Below, piece by piece: positions 53,376 through 61,491 of a stretch of DNA of 64,000 nucleotides; position 1 is the stretch's first letter; every line of letters begins with the position of its first letter. Made by a program: the position numbers and the translations under genes. Below the pieces are notes generated by a model. The model saw nothing but the letters and a program-made list of their open reading frames with translations, did not search any database and was not told the DNA's origin. Source of the DNA: an uncultured Lachnospiraceae bacterium (GTDB taxonomy: Bacteria; Bacillota; Clostridia; Lachnospirales; Lachnospiraceae). Location: positions 72,464-136,463 of the forward strand of contig CAJTSL010000002.1 of NCBI GenBank assembly GCA_910578845.1, read 5' to 3'.

Positions 53376-54209
53376 ATGAAAGAGAAAGAATCGCTTTGCG
53401 ATGCGCCGATTGGCGTTTTTGATTCCGGCGTCGGCGGGCTTACGGTGGCAAGGGAAATCATGCGCCAATTGCCAAATGAGAGGATCGTTTATTTCGGGGA
53501 TACAGCGAGAGTGCCATACGGGAGCAAGTCTCCGGAGACAATTACCAGATTCTCTAAGCAGATAGCAAGGTTTTTGCGGACCCAGGACGTAAAGGCGATT
53601 GTCATTGCATGTAATTCGGCGAGCGCATGTGCATTGGATGCCCTGGAAGAAGAAACGGAGATTCCGATTATCGATGTCGTAAGGCCCGGCGCGAGGACGG
53701 CGATAGAAGCCACGCACAATGGGAAAATCGGCGTTATTGCAACAGAAGCGACCATTAAGAGCGGTCTTTATAAAAGATACATAGAAGAAAATGACAAGTG
53801 TGTCAGCGTGGTAGGAAAGGCATGCCCGCTTTTCGTACCGCTTGTGGAAGAAGGGCTCTGGGAAGACCCGGTGACAGATGAGATCGCAAGGCGCTATCTG
53901 GTCGAGCTGATTGATATTGATATTGATACGCTGATCCTTGGCTGCACCCATTATCCTTTGATCCGCTCGACGGTAGGCAGGATTATGGGAGAAAAAGTGG
54001 CATTAGTCAATCCGGCATACGAAACGGCGCGGGAACTGAAGCGGCTGTTGGAAAAAGAAGGAATGGCAAGCGCAAAGAAACCGGAACTGGGCACGGAAAT
54101 GTATAGATTCTTTGTCAGCGATGCAGCGGATAAATTCCGGGAATTTGCCAATTCCATCATTCCCTACGGCATTCTATCGGCGAAAACAGTCAATATAGAA
54201 GATTATTAA
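53376..54209 (+). CDS. murI: Glutamate racemase
   Basis: It converts L-glutamate to D-glutamate for peptidoglycan. The 277-residue protein starts with IGVFDSGVGGLTVAREIM. It has the two catalytic cysteines in ACNSASA and GCTHYPL, and the phosphate-binding-like PYGSKS. GGAGG lies five bases upstream of ATG 53376. DUF1934 follows 15 to 57 bases downstream, depending on its start. Confidence 0.96.
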   Translation: MKEKESLCDAPIGVFDSGVGGLTVAREIMRQLPNERIVYFGDTARVPYGSKSPETITRFSKQIARFLRTQDVKAIVIACNSASACALDALEEETEIPIIDVVRPGARTAIEATHNGKIGVIATEATIKSGLYKRYIEENDKCVSVVGKACPLFVPLVEEGLWEDPVTDEIARRYLVELIDIDIDTLILGCTHYPLIRSTVGRIMGEKVALVNPAYETARELKRLLEKEGMASAKKPELGTEMYRFFVSDAADKFREFANSIIPYGILSAKTVNIEDY

Positions 54210-54266
54210 ACGGAAGGCTGCTTGATGAAAGGCCTGTTAAGTGAGGCAGCAAAGGAAGGAATGGGC

Positions 54267-54800
54267 ATGACAAAGGATGTATTGGTAAGATTGCGTGGCG
54301 TACAGTTTGGGCAGGATGGGACAGGCGCGCCTTTGTGGCAGGAAGATAAGGCGGATGTCCGGCAAACGCAAATGGATCCAGTAAGCGTTGATGGATCCAA
54401 AGAAAGAAATGACACAGATGTCATAAAAACGGTTGCGATAGGAACCTATTATAAGAAGAAACTTAGTTCTTACATTCTGTTTGAGGAGACTGTAGAAGGC
54501 TTTTCGGAACCGGTGAAGAATAAGATTAAATTTGCCAAGGGTTATCTGGAACTTGTCAAGAGCGGGCCGGTGAATGCCCGCATGGTATTTGAAGAAGGTG
54601 TGAAAAACATCGCTGATTATCATACGCCTTATGGGAATATCCTGGTGGGGACAGATACGAAAAAAATCCACATGAGAGAGGAGGCCGACAGGCTTACCAT
54701 ACATGTGGATTATGTTCTGGAATTCAATGATGAATATGTTGCAGACTGCCAGATTTGCCTGGATGTCTGTGCTCATGCGCAAAACGCTGCGGTACAATAG
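54267..54800 (+). CDS. DUF1934 (YwiB-like) beta-barrel protein
   Basis: This is a small conserved Firmicute protein of unknown function with a lipocalin-like beta-barrel fold. I favour ATG 54267 (AAGGAAGGA upstream), which gives 177 residues starting TKDVLVRLRGVQF; an in-frame ATG at 54225 is also possible. The family pattern YHTPYGNILVGTDT is present, as is a C-terminal VDYVLEFNDEYVADC strand pair. A charged insert of about 35 residues lies near the N-terminus (about 15-50). It converges on the gene below. Confidence 0.85.
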   Translation: MTKDVLVRLRGVQFGQDGTGAPLWQEDKADVRQTQMDPVSVDGSKERNDTDVIKTVAIGTYYKKKLSSYILFEETVEGFSEPVKNKIKFAKGYLELVKSGPVNARMVFEEGVKNIADYHTPYGNILVGTDTKKIHMREEADRLTIHVDYVLEFNDEYVADCQICLDVCAHAQNAAVQ

Positions 54801-54812
54801 ATGGAAATCAGA

Positions 54813-55289
54813 TCATTTGATCGGTGTTGCGCCGGCTTTTTCTTGTGCCTTTTCTATTGCGCGTCTGAAGAAGCCTTTTTTCTTAGCTTCTACCGGGACA
54901 TGTCTGCCATGCAATCCTTTTACGTCCGTGATATAGATGCCGCTCACAACGGCTTTCACTTCTTTTTTCACCGGAATGGAATCGAAAATTTTCTCATCCG
55001 AGATTAAAGTCATAATCTGAGGGCCAACTTTTGCCTTGACAACAGGCAGCTTGGAGCCTCTTAGGAATTTAGGCGTCTGGTCGATGACCATCTGTGGCAG
55101 GCCGGCGTCTTTTAGCTTCATCCGCTTTTTATCAATGATTAGCATGGAAACCGTTTGCTTCATTGCTTCAATCTGTTCTTGCTGTGCAGCCTGCTTCTTC
55201 TGCATATTCTTCCCCAAGAAATACAGGGCGATGACGGCGATAATAAGAACGACTAAAATGCACAATACTACGATAGTAAACGTGCTCAT
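54813..55289 (-). CDS. Single-pass membrane protein, function unknown
   Basis: No family is recognised. The 158-residue protein starts at ATG 55289, preceded by GGAGG. It has one N-terminal membrane helix (about 4-27, IVVLCILVVLIIAVIALYFL), a short helical linker with KKQAAQQEQIEAMKQTV, and a soluble domain of about 100 residues ending in a basic tail (KKKGFFRRAIEKAQEKAG). It diverges from the trigger-factor-like lipoprotein and converges on DUF1934. Confidence 0.6.
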   Translation of the reverse strand: MSTFTIVVLCILVVLIIAVIALYFLGKNMQKKQAAQQEQIEAMKQTVSMLIIDKKRMKLKDAGLPQMVIDQTPKFLRGSKLPVVKAKVGPQIMTLISDEKIFDSIPVKKEVKAVVSGIYITDVKGLHGRHVPVEAKKKGFFRRAIEKAQEKAGATPIK

Positions 55290-55459
55290 ATGGATACCTC
55301 CGAACTTTCTTAGATTTATTCCCGCAGGGGAATGGATTTGCTTTGGTAACCAATATTTTAGCATTGATTTTCAGAATAAGCAAGATTTCCAGTGGATTTT
55401 GCGAAGAAACTATGATATATTTTAGTATGATGTTTAAGAGAAAGGCATGGTTATATAAT

Positions 55460-56539
55460 ATGATGAAAAAGAAAATGACGTTGTTTGCAATGGCGGTAAT
55501 GCTTACCGGCATGCTTTCAGCATGTGGAAAAGACGCTGCATATGTTAGAGATATAAAAGCTTCCGATTATGTAACGTTAGGAGAATATACGGGTATCGAA
55601 GTGACCGTGGACGATCCTGCTACGACAGCAGAGGCTAAGGCACAGGAACATATGGATTATCTGGCCTCTATATGTGCGGAAGCCGTAGAAGTGACAGACC
55701 GGGATGTTGTACAGACCGGAGATACCGTCAATATTGATTATGCCGGTTATCAGGATGGCGTGGCGTTTGAGAACGGAACAGCGGCTGGCGCTGATCTGAC
55801 GATTGGCTCAGGTGCCTTTATCCCTGGCTTTGAAGATGGTCTGATTGGAAAGAAGGTCGGAGAGGATGTCACTTTGGACCTGACGTTCCCTGATGATTAT
55901 AAGGCGCCGGAAATGGCGGGAGTTGCCGTTACGTTTGAAGTGAAGATCAATAGCATCTCCATTATGGAGCCGTGTGAGCTAAACATAGAGTTCATACAGG
56001 AGGTGACGAATACGGATTACGCGACGATAGAGGAATATCGTGAGTTTATATATGGGAGATATTATGAGAATGAGGTTCTCGCCAGCGAGAATGATATAGC
56101 GGGCAGCATTGCCAAAGCGGTCATGGATGGAAGCACTTTCAAACAGCCACCGGAGAAGATGATAGAGCGTTACCGGAATATCCAGGTGGAGGATATGACG
56201 ACACAGTTAGCCGCTTATAATGTAAGCTTGGATGCCTATATGCAGACTTACTATGGCATGGACAAGGATACGTATATGGAGCAGTTTACGCAAGATGCCA
56301 CGACCATTGCCAAACAGTATATCATGTTCCAGGCAATTGCCGATGCAGAAGGCCTCAATCCTTCGGAAGAGGAATTTAACCAGTCGCTAGAAGCGCATGT
56401 TGCCGATTCCGGATATGAGTCCATGGATGCGTTCAAAGAAGAAATCGGGGAAGAAGTGTACTATGAATACCTTATGTCGGAAACAGTCATGGATTTCCTG
56501 AAAGAAAAGGCAGTCGTTAGCTATGGGACGGCAGAATAA
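55460..56539 (+). CDS. Secreted trigger-factor-like peptidyl-prolyl isomerase lipoprotein
   Basis: The 359-residue precursor has a lipoprotein signal with the lipobox LSAC (Cys near 22). An FKBP-type domain follows (about 90-175: GDTVNIDYAGYQDGVAFENG, FIPGFEDGLIGKKVGED, LTFPDDY), then a C-terminal helical region like the trigger-factor C domain. It lacks the ribosome-binding N domain of cytoplasmic trigger factor, so it probably assists folding outside the membrane, comparable in role to PrsA. ATG 55460 has only a weak ribosome site; an in-frame ATG at 55430 is possible. Confidence 0.85.
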   Translation: MMKKKMTLFAMAVMLTGMLSACGKDAAYVRDIKASDYVTLGEYTGIEVTVDDPATTAEAKAQEHMDYLASICAEAVEVTDRDVVQTGDTVNIDYAGYQDGVAFENGTAAGADLTIGSGAFIPGFEDGLIGKKVGEDVTLDLTFPDDYKAPEMAGVAVTFEVKINSISIMEPCELNIEFIQEVTNTDYATIEEYREFIYGRYYENEVLASENDIAGSIAKAVMDGSTFKQPPEKMIERYRNIQVEDMTTQLAAYNVSLDAYMQTYYGMDKDTYMEQFTQDATTIAKQYIMFQAIADAEGLNPSEEEFNQSLEAHVADSGYESMDAFKEEIGEEVYYEYLMSETVMDFLKEKAVVSYGTAE

Positions 56540-56602
56540 ACACTTTGTAATGAAATTAATATAATGTCATACAATAAATATAAGGAAAGGTGATGTTTTG
56601 AA

Positions 56603-57994
56603 ATGGATTTGACAGATATCAGGGATTTATACCGTGACAGAGAAGCATATTTGGAGAAAGAAGTGACAATCGGAGGATGGGTCAGAAGCATCAGGGATTC
56701 TAAGACGTTTGGATTTATTGTCGTAAACGACGGTACGTTCTTCGAGGCGCTACAGATCGTATATAGTGACAAGCTAGAGAATTTCGGGACAGTTTCCAAA
56801 CTGAATGTTGGCTCGGCAATCGTTGCCAAAGGAAAAATCGTTGCGACGCCGCAGGCGAAACAGCCGTTTGAAATGCAGGCGGAGGAAATTATCATAGAAG
56901 GCGCTTCTACGGCTGACTATCCGTTACAGAAAAAACGCCATTCCTTTGAATATCTAAGGACGATTTCCCATTTACGGCCAAGGACCAATACATTTCAGGC
57001 AACGTTCCGTGTGCGTTCCCTGATTGCCTATGCGATCCATACCTTTTTCCAGGAAAGAGGATTCGTATATGTGCATACGCCGTTAATTACGAGCAGTGAC
57101 TGTGAAGGCGCAGGGGAAATGTTCCAAGTGACTACTTTGGATCTGGACAACCTTCCAAGGACAGAAGATGGCAGCATTGATTATGCACAGGATTTCTTCG
57201 GTAAGCCGACCAGCCTGACGGTCAGCGGACAGTTGAACGTAGAGACCTATGCCTTTGCTTTCAAGAATGTATATACATTCGGCCCGACATTCCGTGCAGA
57301 GAATTCCAATACGACCAGACATGCGGCGGAATTCTGGATGATAGAGCCAGAAATCGCGTTTGCCGACCTGACAGATGATATGGTGCTTGCGGAAGCCATG
57401 TTAAAGCACATTATCCGCTATGTTCTGGAGAATGCGCCAGAGGAAATGAACTTCTTCAACCAGTTCGTTGATAAAGGGCTGATTGAGCGTTTAGAGCATG
57501 TGTTGCATTCTGATTTCGGACATGTAACCTATACGGAAGCGATCCAGATTCTCGAAAAACATAACGATGAGTTCGAATATAAAGTATCCTGGGGATGCGA
57601 TCTACAGACAGAGCATGAACGCTATCTGACAGAGCAGGAATTCAAGCGTCCCGTGTTTGTAACCGATTATCCCAAAGAAATCAAGGCTTTCTATATGAAG
57701 CTAAATGAAGACGGCAAGACGGTTGCGGCGATGGACTGCCTGGTACCGGGCATTGGTGAGATCATTGGAGGTAGCCAGAGAGAAGACGATTTGGAAACTT
57801 TAGAGAGAAAGATGGATGAGATGAACCTGAACAAAGAGGACTATCAATTCTACCTTGATCTGCGTAAATATGGTTCTGTCAGACATGCAGGGTTTGGCTT
57901 AGGATTTGAAAGGTGCGTGATGTATCTGACCGGAATGGGCAATATCCGTGACGTCATCCCGTTCCCGAGAACGGTCAAGAACTGCGAGCTATAG
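56603..57994 (+). CDS. asnS: Asparaginyl-tRNA synthetase
   Basis: It charges tRNA-Asn. The 463-residue class II enzyme has an OB-fold anticodon-binding domain (about 1-105) and a catalytic core with motif 2 (FGPTFRAENSNTTRHAAEFWMIEPE) and motif 3 (GFGLGFERCVMYLTGMGNIRDVIPFPR). The C-terminus is typical. An AAGGAAAGG site lies upstream. NlpC/P60 starts 16 bases after the stop. Confidence 0.97.
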   Translation: MDLTDIRDLYRDREAYLEKEVTIGGWVRSIRDSKTFGFIVVNDGTFFEALQIVYSDKLENFGTVSKLNVGSAIVAKGKIVATPQAKQPFEMQAEEIIIEGASTADYPLQKKRHSFEYLRTISHLRPRTNTFQATFRVRSLIAYAIHTFFQERGFVYVHTPLITSSDCEGAGEMFQVTTLDLDNLPRTEDGSIDYAQDFFGKPTSLTVSGQLNVETYAFAFKNVYTFGPTFRAENSNTTRHAAEFWMIEPEIAFADLTDDMVLAEAMLKHIIRYVLENAPEEMNFFNQFVDKGLIERLEHVLHSDFGHVTYTEAIQILEKHNDEFEYKVSWGCDLQTEHERYLTEQEFKRPVFVTDYPKEIKAFYMKLNEDGKTVAAMDCLVPGIGEIIGGSQREDDLETLERKMDEMNLNKEDYQFYLDLRKYGSVRHAGFGLGFERCVMYLTGMGNIRDVIPFPRTVKNCEL

Positions 57995-58010
57995 AGTAAA
58001 TGAGGAACAT

Positions 58011-59264
58011 ATGAGAAAAAGATTGATAAAATTCTTCAACGTGCTGACAATTTTGACGGTGTTGGCTCTTGTGGTAGAACCGGTGTGCGCTACCACTATT
58101 TCCGATCTGCAAAATGAGAAGAAGAAAAACGAGGCACATTTAAAAGATATCAATCAAGAGATTTCCGGCTATTTGGGAGCGCAAGCGGACATCGGCGAGG
58201 AAATAGAAGAACTGGATGCGGAAATGGTGAGCCTTCTCACCGATATTAATCTGATCGAGGAAGCGATCAGGAACAAAGAAGAAGAGATTGCAGTAACACA
58301 AGCAGATTATGATGCCGCAGTCGTGGTAAAAGACGAGCAGTATGAGTCCATGAAGATCCGGATTAAGTTCATGTATGAACAGGGAGAGACGTCCTACCTA
58401 CAACTCTTTACAGAATCTTTCAATGTCAGCGATATGGTGAATAAAGCGGAATATGTGGAGAAGCTGTATGAATATGACAGAAAGAGGCTGGAAGAATTTC
58501 AGGCAACCGTAGAAGAAGTGGCAGCGTTACAAGATAAGCTGGAAGAAGAAAAATCCGAGCTACAGACTTCCCAGTATGAGCTGGAAGAAGAACAGAAGTA
58601 TGTGGAAGAAGTGCTGGCTAGCAAGAAAGAAGAATACGAGAATTTCAACGTGGTCTTAGCAAGGGCAAGGCAGGAAGCCGCAGCGTATGCAACGAAAATC
58701 AAGCAAGAGACGGCACAGATTAAGAAATTAGAAGAGGAAGAGGCAAGGCGGAAGGCTGAAGAAGAGGCGCGCAGGAAGGCCGAGGAGGAAGCGCGCAGAC
58801 AGGCGGAACTGAATCAGGCGAATAATGCGGCATCTAATTCCTCTAATGATAATTCATCCAATAACAATTCTTCTGGCAGCAATTCTTCCCAGGAGAAACC
58901 TGCCGTATCTTCCGGCGGAAGTTCTAAGGGACAGCAAATTGCCAACTATGCTTGCCAATTTGTCGGCAATCCTTATAAAGCGGGCGGCACCAGCCTGACA
59001 GACGGAGCGGATTGTTCCGGTTTCGTGTGGGCGGTCTATAAAGCATATGGCTATTCTTTGCCAAGAAGTTCATATGCCCAGTCAAGCGCCGGGAGGAGCG
59101 TTGCTTATTCCGATGCCCAGCCGGGAGACATTATTTATTACGGTGGGCATGTGGGGATCTATATCGGCAATGGGCGTATCGTACATGCCAGTACCGAGCG
59201 GACAGGGATTAAGACAGAGTCCGCTACCTACCGTAGCATTATTACGGTGAGGAGGATTATATAG
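58011..59264 (+). CDS. Secreted coiled-coil NlpC/P60 peptidoglycan hydrolase
   Basis: It is predicted to cleave peptide bonds in peptidoglycan stems outside the cell. The 417-residue precursor has a signal peptide (about 1-27, ending VCAT), a long coiled coil (about 28-245, with Glu/Lys/Arg-rich heptads), and a Asn/Ser-rich linker (about 260-300). The NlpC/P60 domain has Cys335 (GADCSGF), His380 (GGHVGIY) and His392 (VHAS). The organisation resembles CwlO-type hydrolases, whose coiled coil binds a regulator. ATG 58011 is preceded by GAGGAAC. It may be co-transcribed with asnS. Confidence 0.93.
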   Translation: MRKRLIKFFNVLTILTVLALVVEPVCATTISDLQNEKKKNEAHLKDINQEISGYLGAQADIGEEIEELDAEMVSLLTDINLIEEAIRNKEEEIAVTQADYDAAVVVKDEQYESMKIRIKFMYEQGETSYLQLFTESFNVSDMVNKAEYVEKLYEYDRKRLEEFQATVEEVAALQDKLEEEKSELQTSQYELEEEQKYVEEVLASKKEEYENFNVVLARARQEAAAYATKIKQETAQIKKLEEEEARRKAEEEARRKAEEEARRQAELNQANNAASNSSNDNSSNNNSSGSNSSQEKPAVSSGGSSKGQQIANYACQFVGNPYKAGGTSLTDGADCSGFVWAVYKAYGYSLPRSSYAQSSAGRSVAYSDAQPGDIIYYGGHVGIYIGNGRIVHASTERTGIKTESATYRSIITVRRII

Positions 59265-59341
59265 GGAATATAGGGAACAAAAATGAAATGGGATACGCCA
59301 GTGTTCCAGGACATCATATAGCAGTGTAAATTTTGAATTAG

Positions 59342-59392
59342 TCATAACCCCTCAGAATGCTTCATACAATGTAAAAAAGTATTTCTGAGGGG
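59342..59392 (+). promoter_or_regulatory. SigE-like promoter of spoIIID with Shine-Dalgarno-complementary spacer
   Basis: TCATAAC (59342-59348), a 14-base spacer and CATACAAT (59363-59370) match the SigE pattern, and spoIIID is SigE-controlled in Bacillus. CCCCTCAGAA (59348-59357) is a perfect complement of TTCTGAGGGG (59383-59392), which contains the ribosome site. RNA from the SigE start, near 59377, lacks the left arm. The same geometry occurs at 26.35 kb. Confidence 0.8.
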
Positions 59393-59398
59393 ATTTTT

Positions 59399-59656
59399 TT
59401 GAAAGATTATATTGAGGAAAGAGCAATAAGTATTGCTAATTATATTATTGAGAACAATGCCACCGTCAGGCAGACGGCGAGACAGTTTGGGATTAGTAAG
59501 AGTACGGTACATAAAGATGTAACAGATCGCCTTTCACAAATCAACCCTACCTTGGCAAATGAAGCAAGAAAAGTACTCGATGTTAACAAATCAGAACGAC
59601 ATATCCGTGGCGGCCTTGCGACAAGAGAGAAATATCTGCACAGACAAGTACAATAG
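59399..59656 (+). CDS. spoIIID: Sporulation transcription factor SpoIIID
   Basis: SpoIIID is the small mother-cell DNA-binding protein that modulates SigE-dependent genes and leads to SigK in Bacillus. The 85-residue protein is nearly all helix-turn-helix: DYIEERAISIANYIIENNATVRQTA, FGISKSTVHKDVTDRL, then a basic tail. It starts with TTG 59399, six bases after GAGGGG. It stands alone, not with spoIID/spoIIQ as in some Clostridia. It is probably transcribed from the SigE-like promoter directly upstream. Confidence 0.95.
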   Translation: MKDYIEERAISIANYIIENNATVRQTARQFGISKSTVHKDVTDRLSQINPTLANEARKVLDVNKSERHIRGGLATREKYLHRQVQ

Positions 59657-59737
59657 TAATCGGATAAAATGAAAACAAAAGATACCCATGCCAAATGAAA
59701 TCCAGACAGCAATAATGATGGATCGTGATAATAAGCT

Positions 59738-59864
59738 TTGACAAGGTTTTCACTTATCTTTATAATAGAGTATAGTAAGGAGTGGCGGACAATTTCAAAA
59801 TTGGAGCGGCACTCATATGAAAGTGGGAACTTAGTAAAGAGAGAAAACAGAAGAGGGAGGAACC
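59738..59864 (+). promoter_or_regulatory. SigA promoter and structured leader of guaA
   Basis: TTGACA (59738-59743), 17 bases, TATAAT (59761-59766) is a near-consensus SigA promoter. The leader of about 90 bases contains a nested hairpin in which GAGTGGC pairs with GGCACTC (about 59780-59815) and CAATTT pairs with AAATTG inside it. I see no match to a known purine riboswitch core. GAGGGAGG precedes the ATG. Confidence 0.75.
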
Positions 59865-61406
59865 ATGGAAAAAGAAATGGTTGTTGTACTGGACTTCGGC
59901 GGACAATATAACCAATTGATTGCAAGAAGAGTTAGAGAATGCAATGTATATTGTGAAGTCCATCCATATTATATTAGTCTGGATAAAATAAGACAGATGC
60001 AGCCTAAAGGCATTATATTCACAGGCGGGCCCAATAGCGTATACGGCGAAAATGCGGCAGCTTGTGAAAAGGAAATATTTGAACTCGGAATTCCTATTCT
60101 GGGTATCTGCTATGGGGCACAGATAATGGCGCACCTCTTAGGCGGTAAAGTTACGACAGCGCCAGTCAGCGAATATGGCAAGACAGAAGTTGAAATTAAT
60201 ACACAAGCGTCTCTGTTCCGTGACGTGTCAGAGACGACAATCTGTTGGATGAGCCATACAGATTATATTGCAGAAGCGCCAGAAGGATTTCAGGTTACGG
60301 CACATACGCCAGTCTGTCCCGTTGCCGGTATGGACTGCCCGGAAAAAGGATTATATGCGGTACAATTCCATCCAGAGGTCATGCATACGGTAGAAGGCAT
60401 GAAGATGCTCCGTAATTTCGTCATGAATATATGCGATTGCCGCGGAGACTGGAAAATGGATTCTTTCGTAGAGACGACGATTAACGCGATCAGGGAAAAA
60501 GTCGGAAATGGTAAAGTACTATGTGCGCTTTCAGGAGGTGTGGATTCCTCCGTGGCGGCAGTTTTGCTTGCAAAAGCGGTTGGCAAACAATTGACTTGTG
60601 TATTTGTGGATCACGGACTTCTTCGCAAAAACGAGGGAGATGAAGTAGAATCTGTTTTTGGGCCGGAAGGCGCCTATGACTTAAACTTTATCCGGGTCAA
60701 TGTACAGGAGAGATTCTATCAGAGGCTAGCGGGCGTTACTGAACCGGAACAAAAGCGTAAAATCATTGGCGAAGAGTTTATCCGTGTTTTTGAAGAAGAA
60801 GCGAAAAAAATCGGAGCAGTGGATTTCCTTGTACAAGGTACCATTTACCCGGATGTGATTGAAAGCGGGCTCGGAAAGAGTGCGACAATTAAATCCCATC
60901 ATAATGTTGGAGGACTGCCAGACTGTGTAGACTTTAAAGAGATCATTGAGCCGCTGAGGATGCTGTTCAAGGATGAGGTCAGAAAAGCAGGCCTTGAGTT
61001 AGGAATCCCAGAATATCTGGTATACCGTCAGCCTTTCCCAGGACCGGGACTTGGCATTCGTATTATCGGTGAAGTAACGGAAGAAAAGGTGCATATCGTA
61101 CAAGAGGCGGATTATATCTATCGGGAAGAGATTGCCAAAGCGGGAGCTGATAAAGGCCTTGGACAATATTTTGCAGCATTGACCAATATGCGTTCTGTTG
61201 GAGTTATGGGAGATGAGAGGACATACGATTATGCAGTAGCACTGCGCGCGGTATGTACGAGTGATTTTATGACGGCGGATTGCGCAGAGATTCCGTGGGA
61301 AGTATTGTCGAAGGTGGCGAACCGGATTGTGAATGAGGTGAAAGGGGTTAACAGGGTACTGTATGATTGTACTAGTAAACCGCCGGGGACGATTGAGTTC
61401 GAGTGA
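59865..61406 (+). CDS. guaA: GMP synthase, glutamine-hydrolysing
   Basis: It converts XMP to GMP. The 513-residue protein has a glutamine amidotransferase domain (about 1-195, GICYGAQ with the catalytic Cys, later QFHPEV), an ATP pyrophosphatase domain (SGGVDSSVAAVLLAKAVG), and a C-terminal dimerisation domain. The C-terminus KPPGTIEFE is normal and the gene is intact. Its 3' end is a known hotspot for integrating elements in other bacteria, and foreign-looking genes begin just downstream. Confidence 0.97.
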   Translation: MEKEMVVVLDFGGQYNQLIARRVRECNVYCEVHPYYISLDKIRQMQPKGIIFTGGPNSVYGENAAACEKEIFELGIPILGICYGAQIMAHLLGGKVTTAPVSEYGKTEVEINTQASLFRDVSETTICWMSHTDYIAEAPEGFQVTAHTPVCPVAGMDCPEKGLYAVQFHPEVMHTVEGMKMLRNFVMNICDCRGDWKMDSFVETTINAIREKVGNGKVLCALSGGVDSSVAAVLLAKAVGKQLTCVFVDHGLLRKNEGDEVESVFGPEGAYDLNFIRVNVQERFYQRLAGVTEPEQKRKIIGEEFIRVFEEEAKKIGAVDFLVQGTIYPDVIESGLGKSATIKSHHNVGGLPDCVDFKEIIEPLRMLFKDEVRKAGLELGIPEYLVYRQPFPGPGLGIRIIGEVTEEKVHIVQEADYIYREEIAKAGADKGLGQYFAALTNMRSVGVMGDERTYDYAVALRAVCTSDFMTADCAEIPWEVLSKVANRIVNEVKGVNRVLYDCTSKPPGTIEFE

Positions 61407-61414
61407 GAAGTAAA

Positions 61415-61462
61415 ATTCCCGCAAGTCTTGAAAAATCAGGACTTGCGGGAATTTTTTATTTG
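61415..61462 (+). terminator. Intrinsic terminator after guaA
   Basis: AAATTCCCGCAAGTC pairs with GACTTGCGGGAATTT, followed by TTTTATTT. It is long and perfectly matched. Confidence 0.9.
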
Positions 61463-61463
61463 G

Positions 61464-61488
61464 CGGTGGGTACGATTTGGGTACAGAA
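61464..61488. repeat. Short direct repeat at the guaA-element boundary
   Basis: TGGGTAC occurs twice, ten bases apart, just after the guaA terminator. It may be part of an integrase-binding or attachment region. No second copy of the guaA 3' end is visible in the window. Confidence 0.35.
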
Positions 61489-61491
61489 ATC

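Noticed and set aside
56568..56575. CATACAAT before asnS as a third SigE promoter
   Set aside because: The -10 match is good, but the position 14 bases upstream reads GTAATGA rather than TCATAxx, and no spacer/ribosome-site inversion is present. asnS is a housekeeping gene.
59440..59925. Minus-strand frame across spoIIID and the guaA leader
   Set aside because: It overlaps spoIIID and the consensus guaA promoter, and its product has no recognisable pattern.
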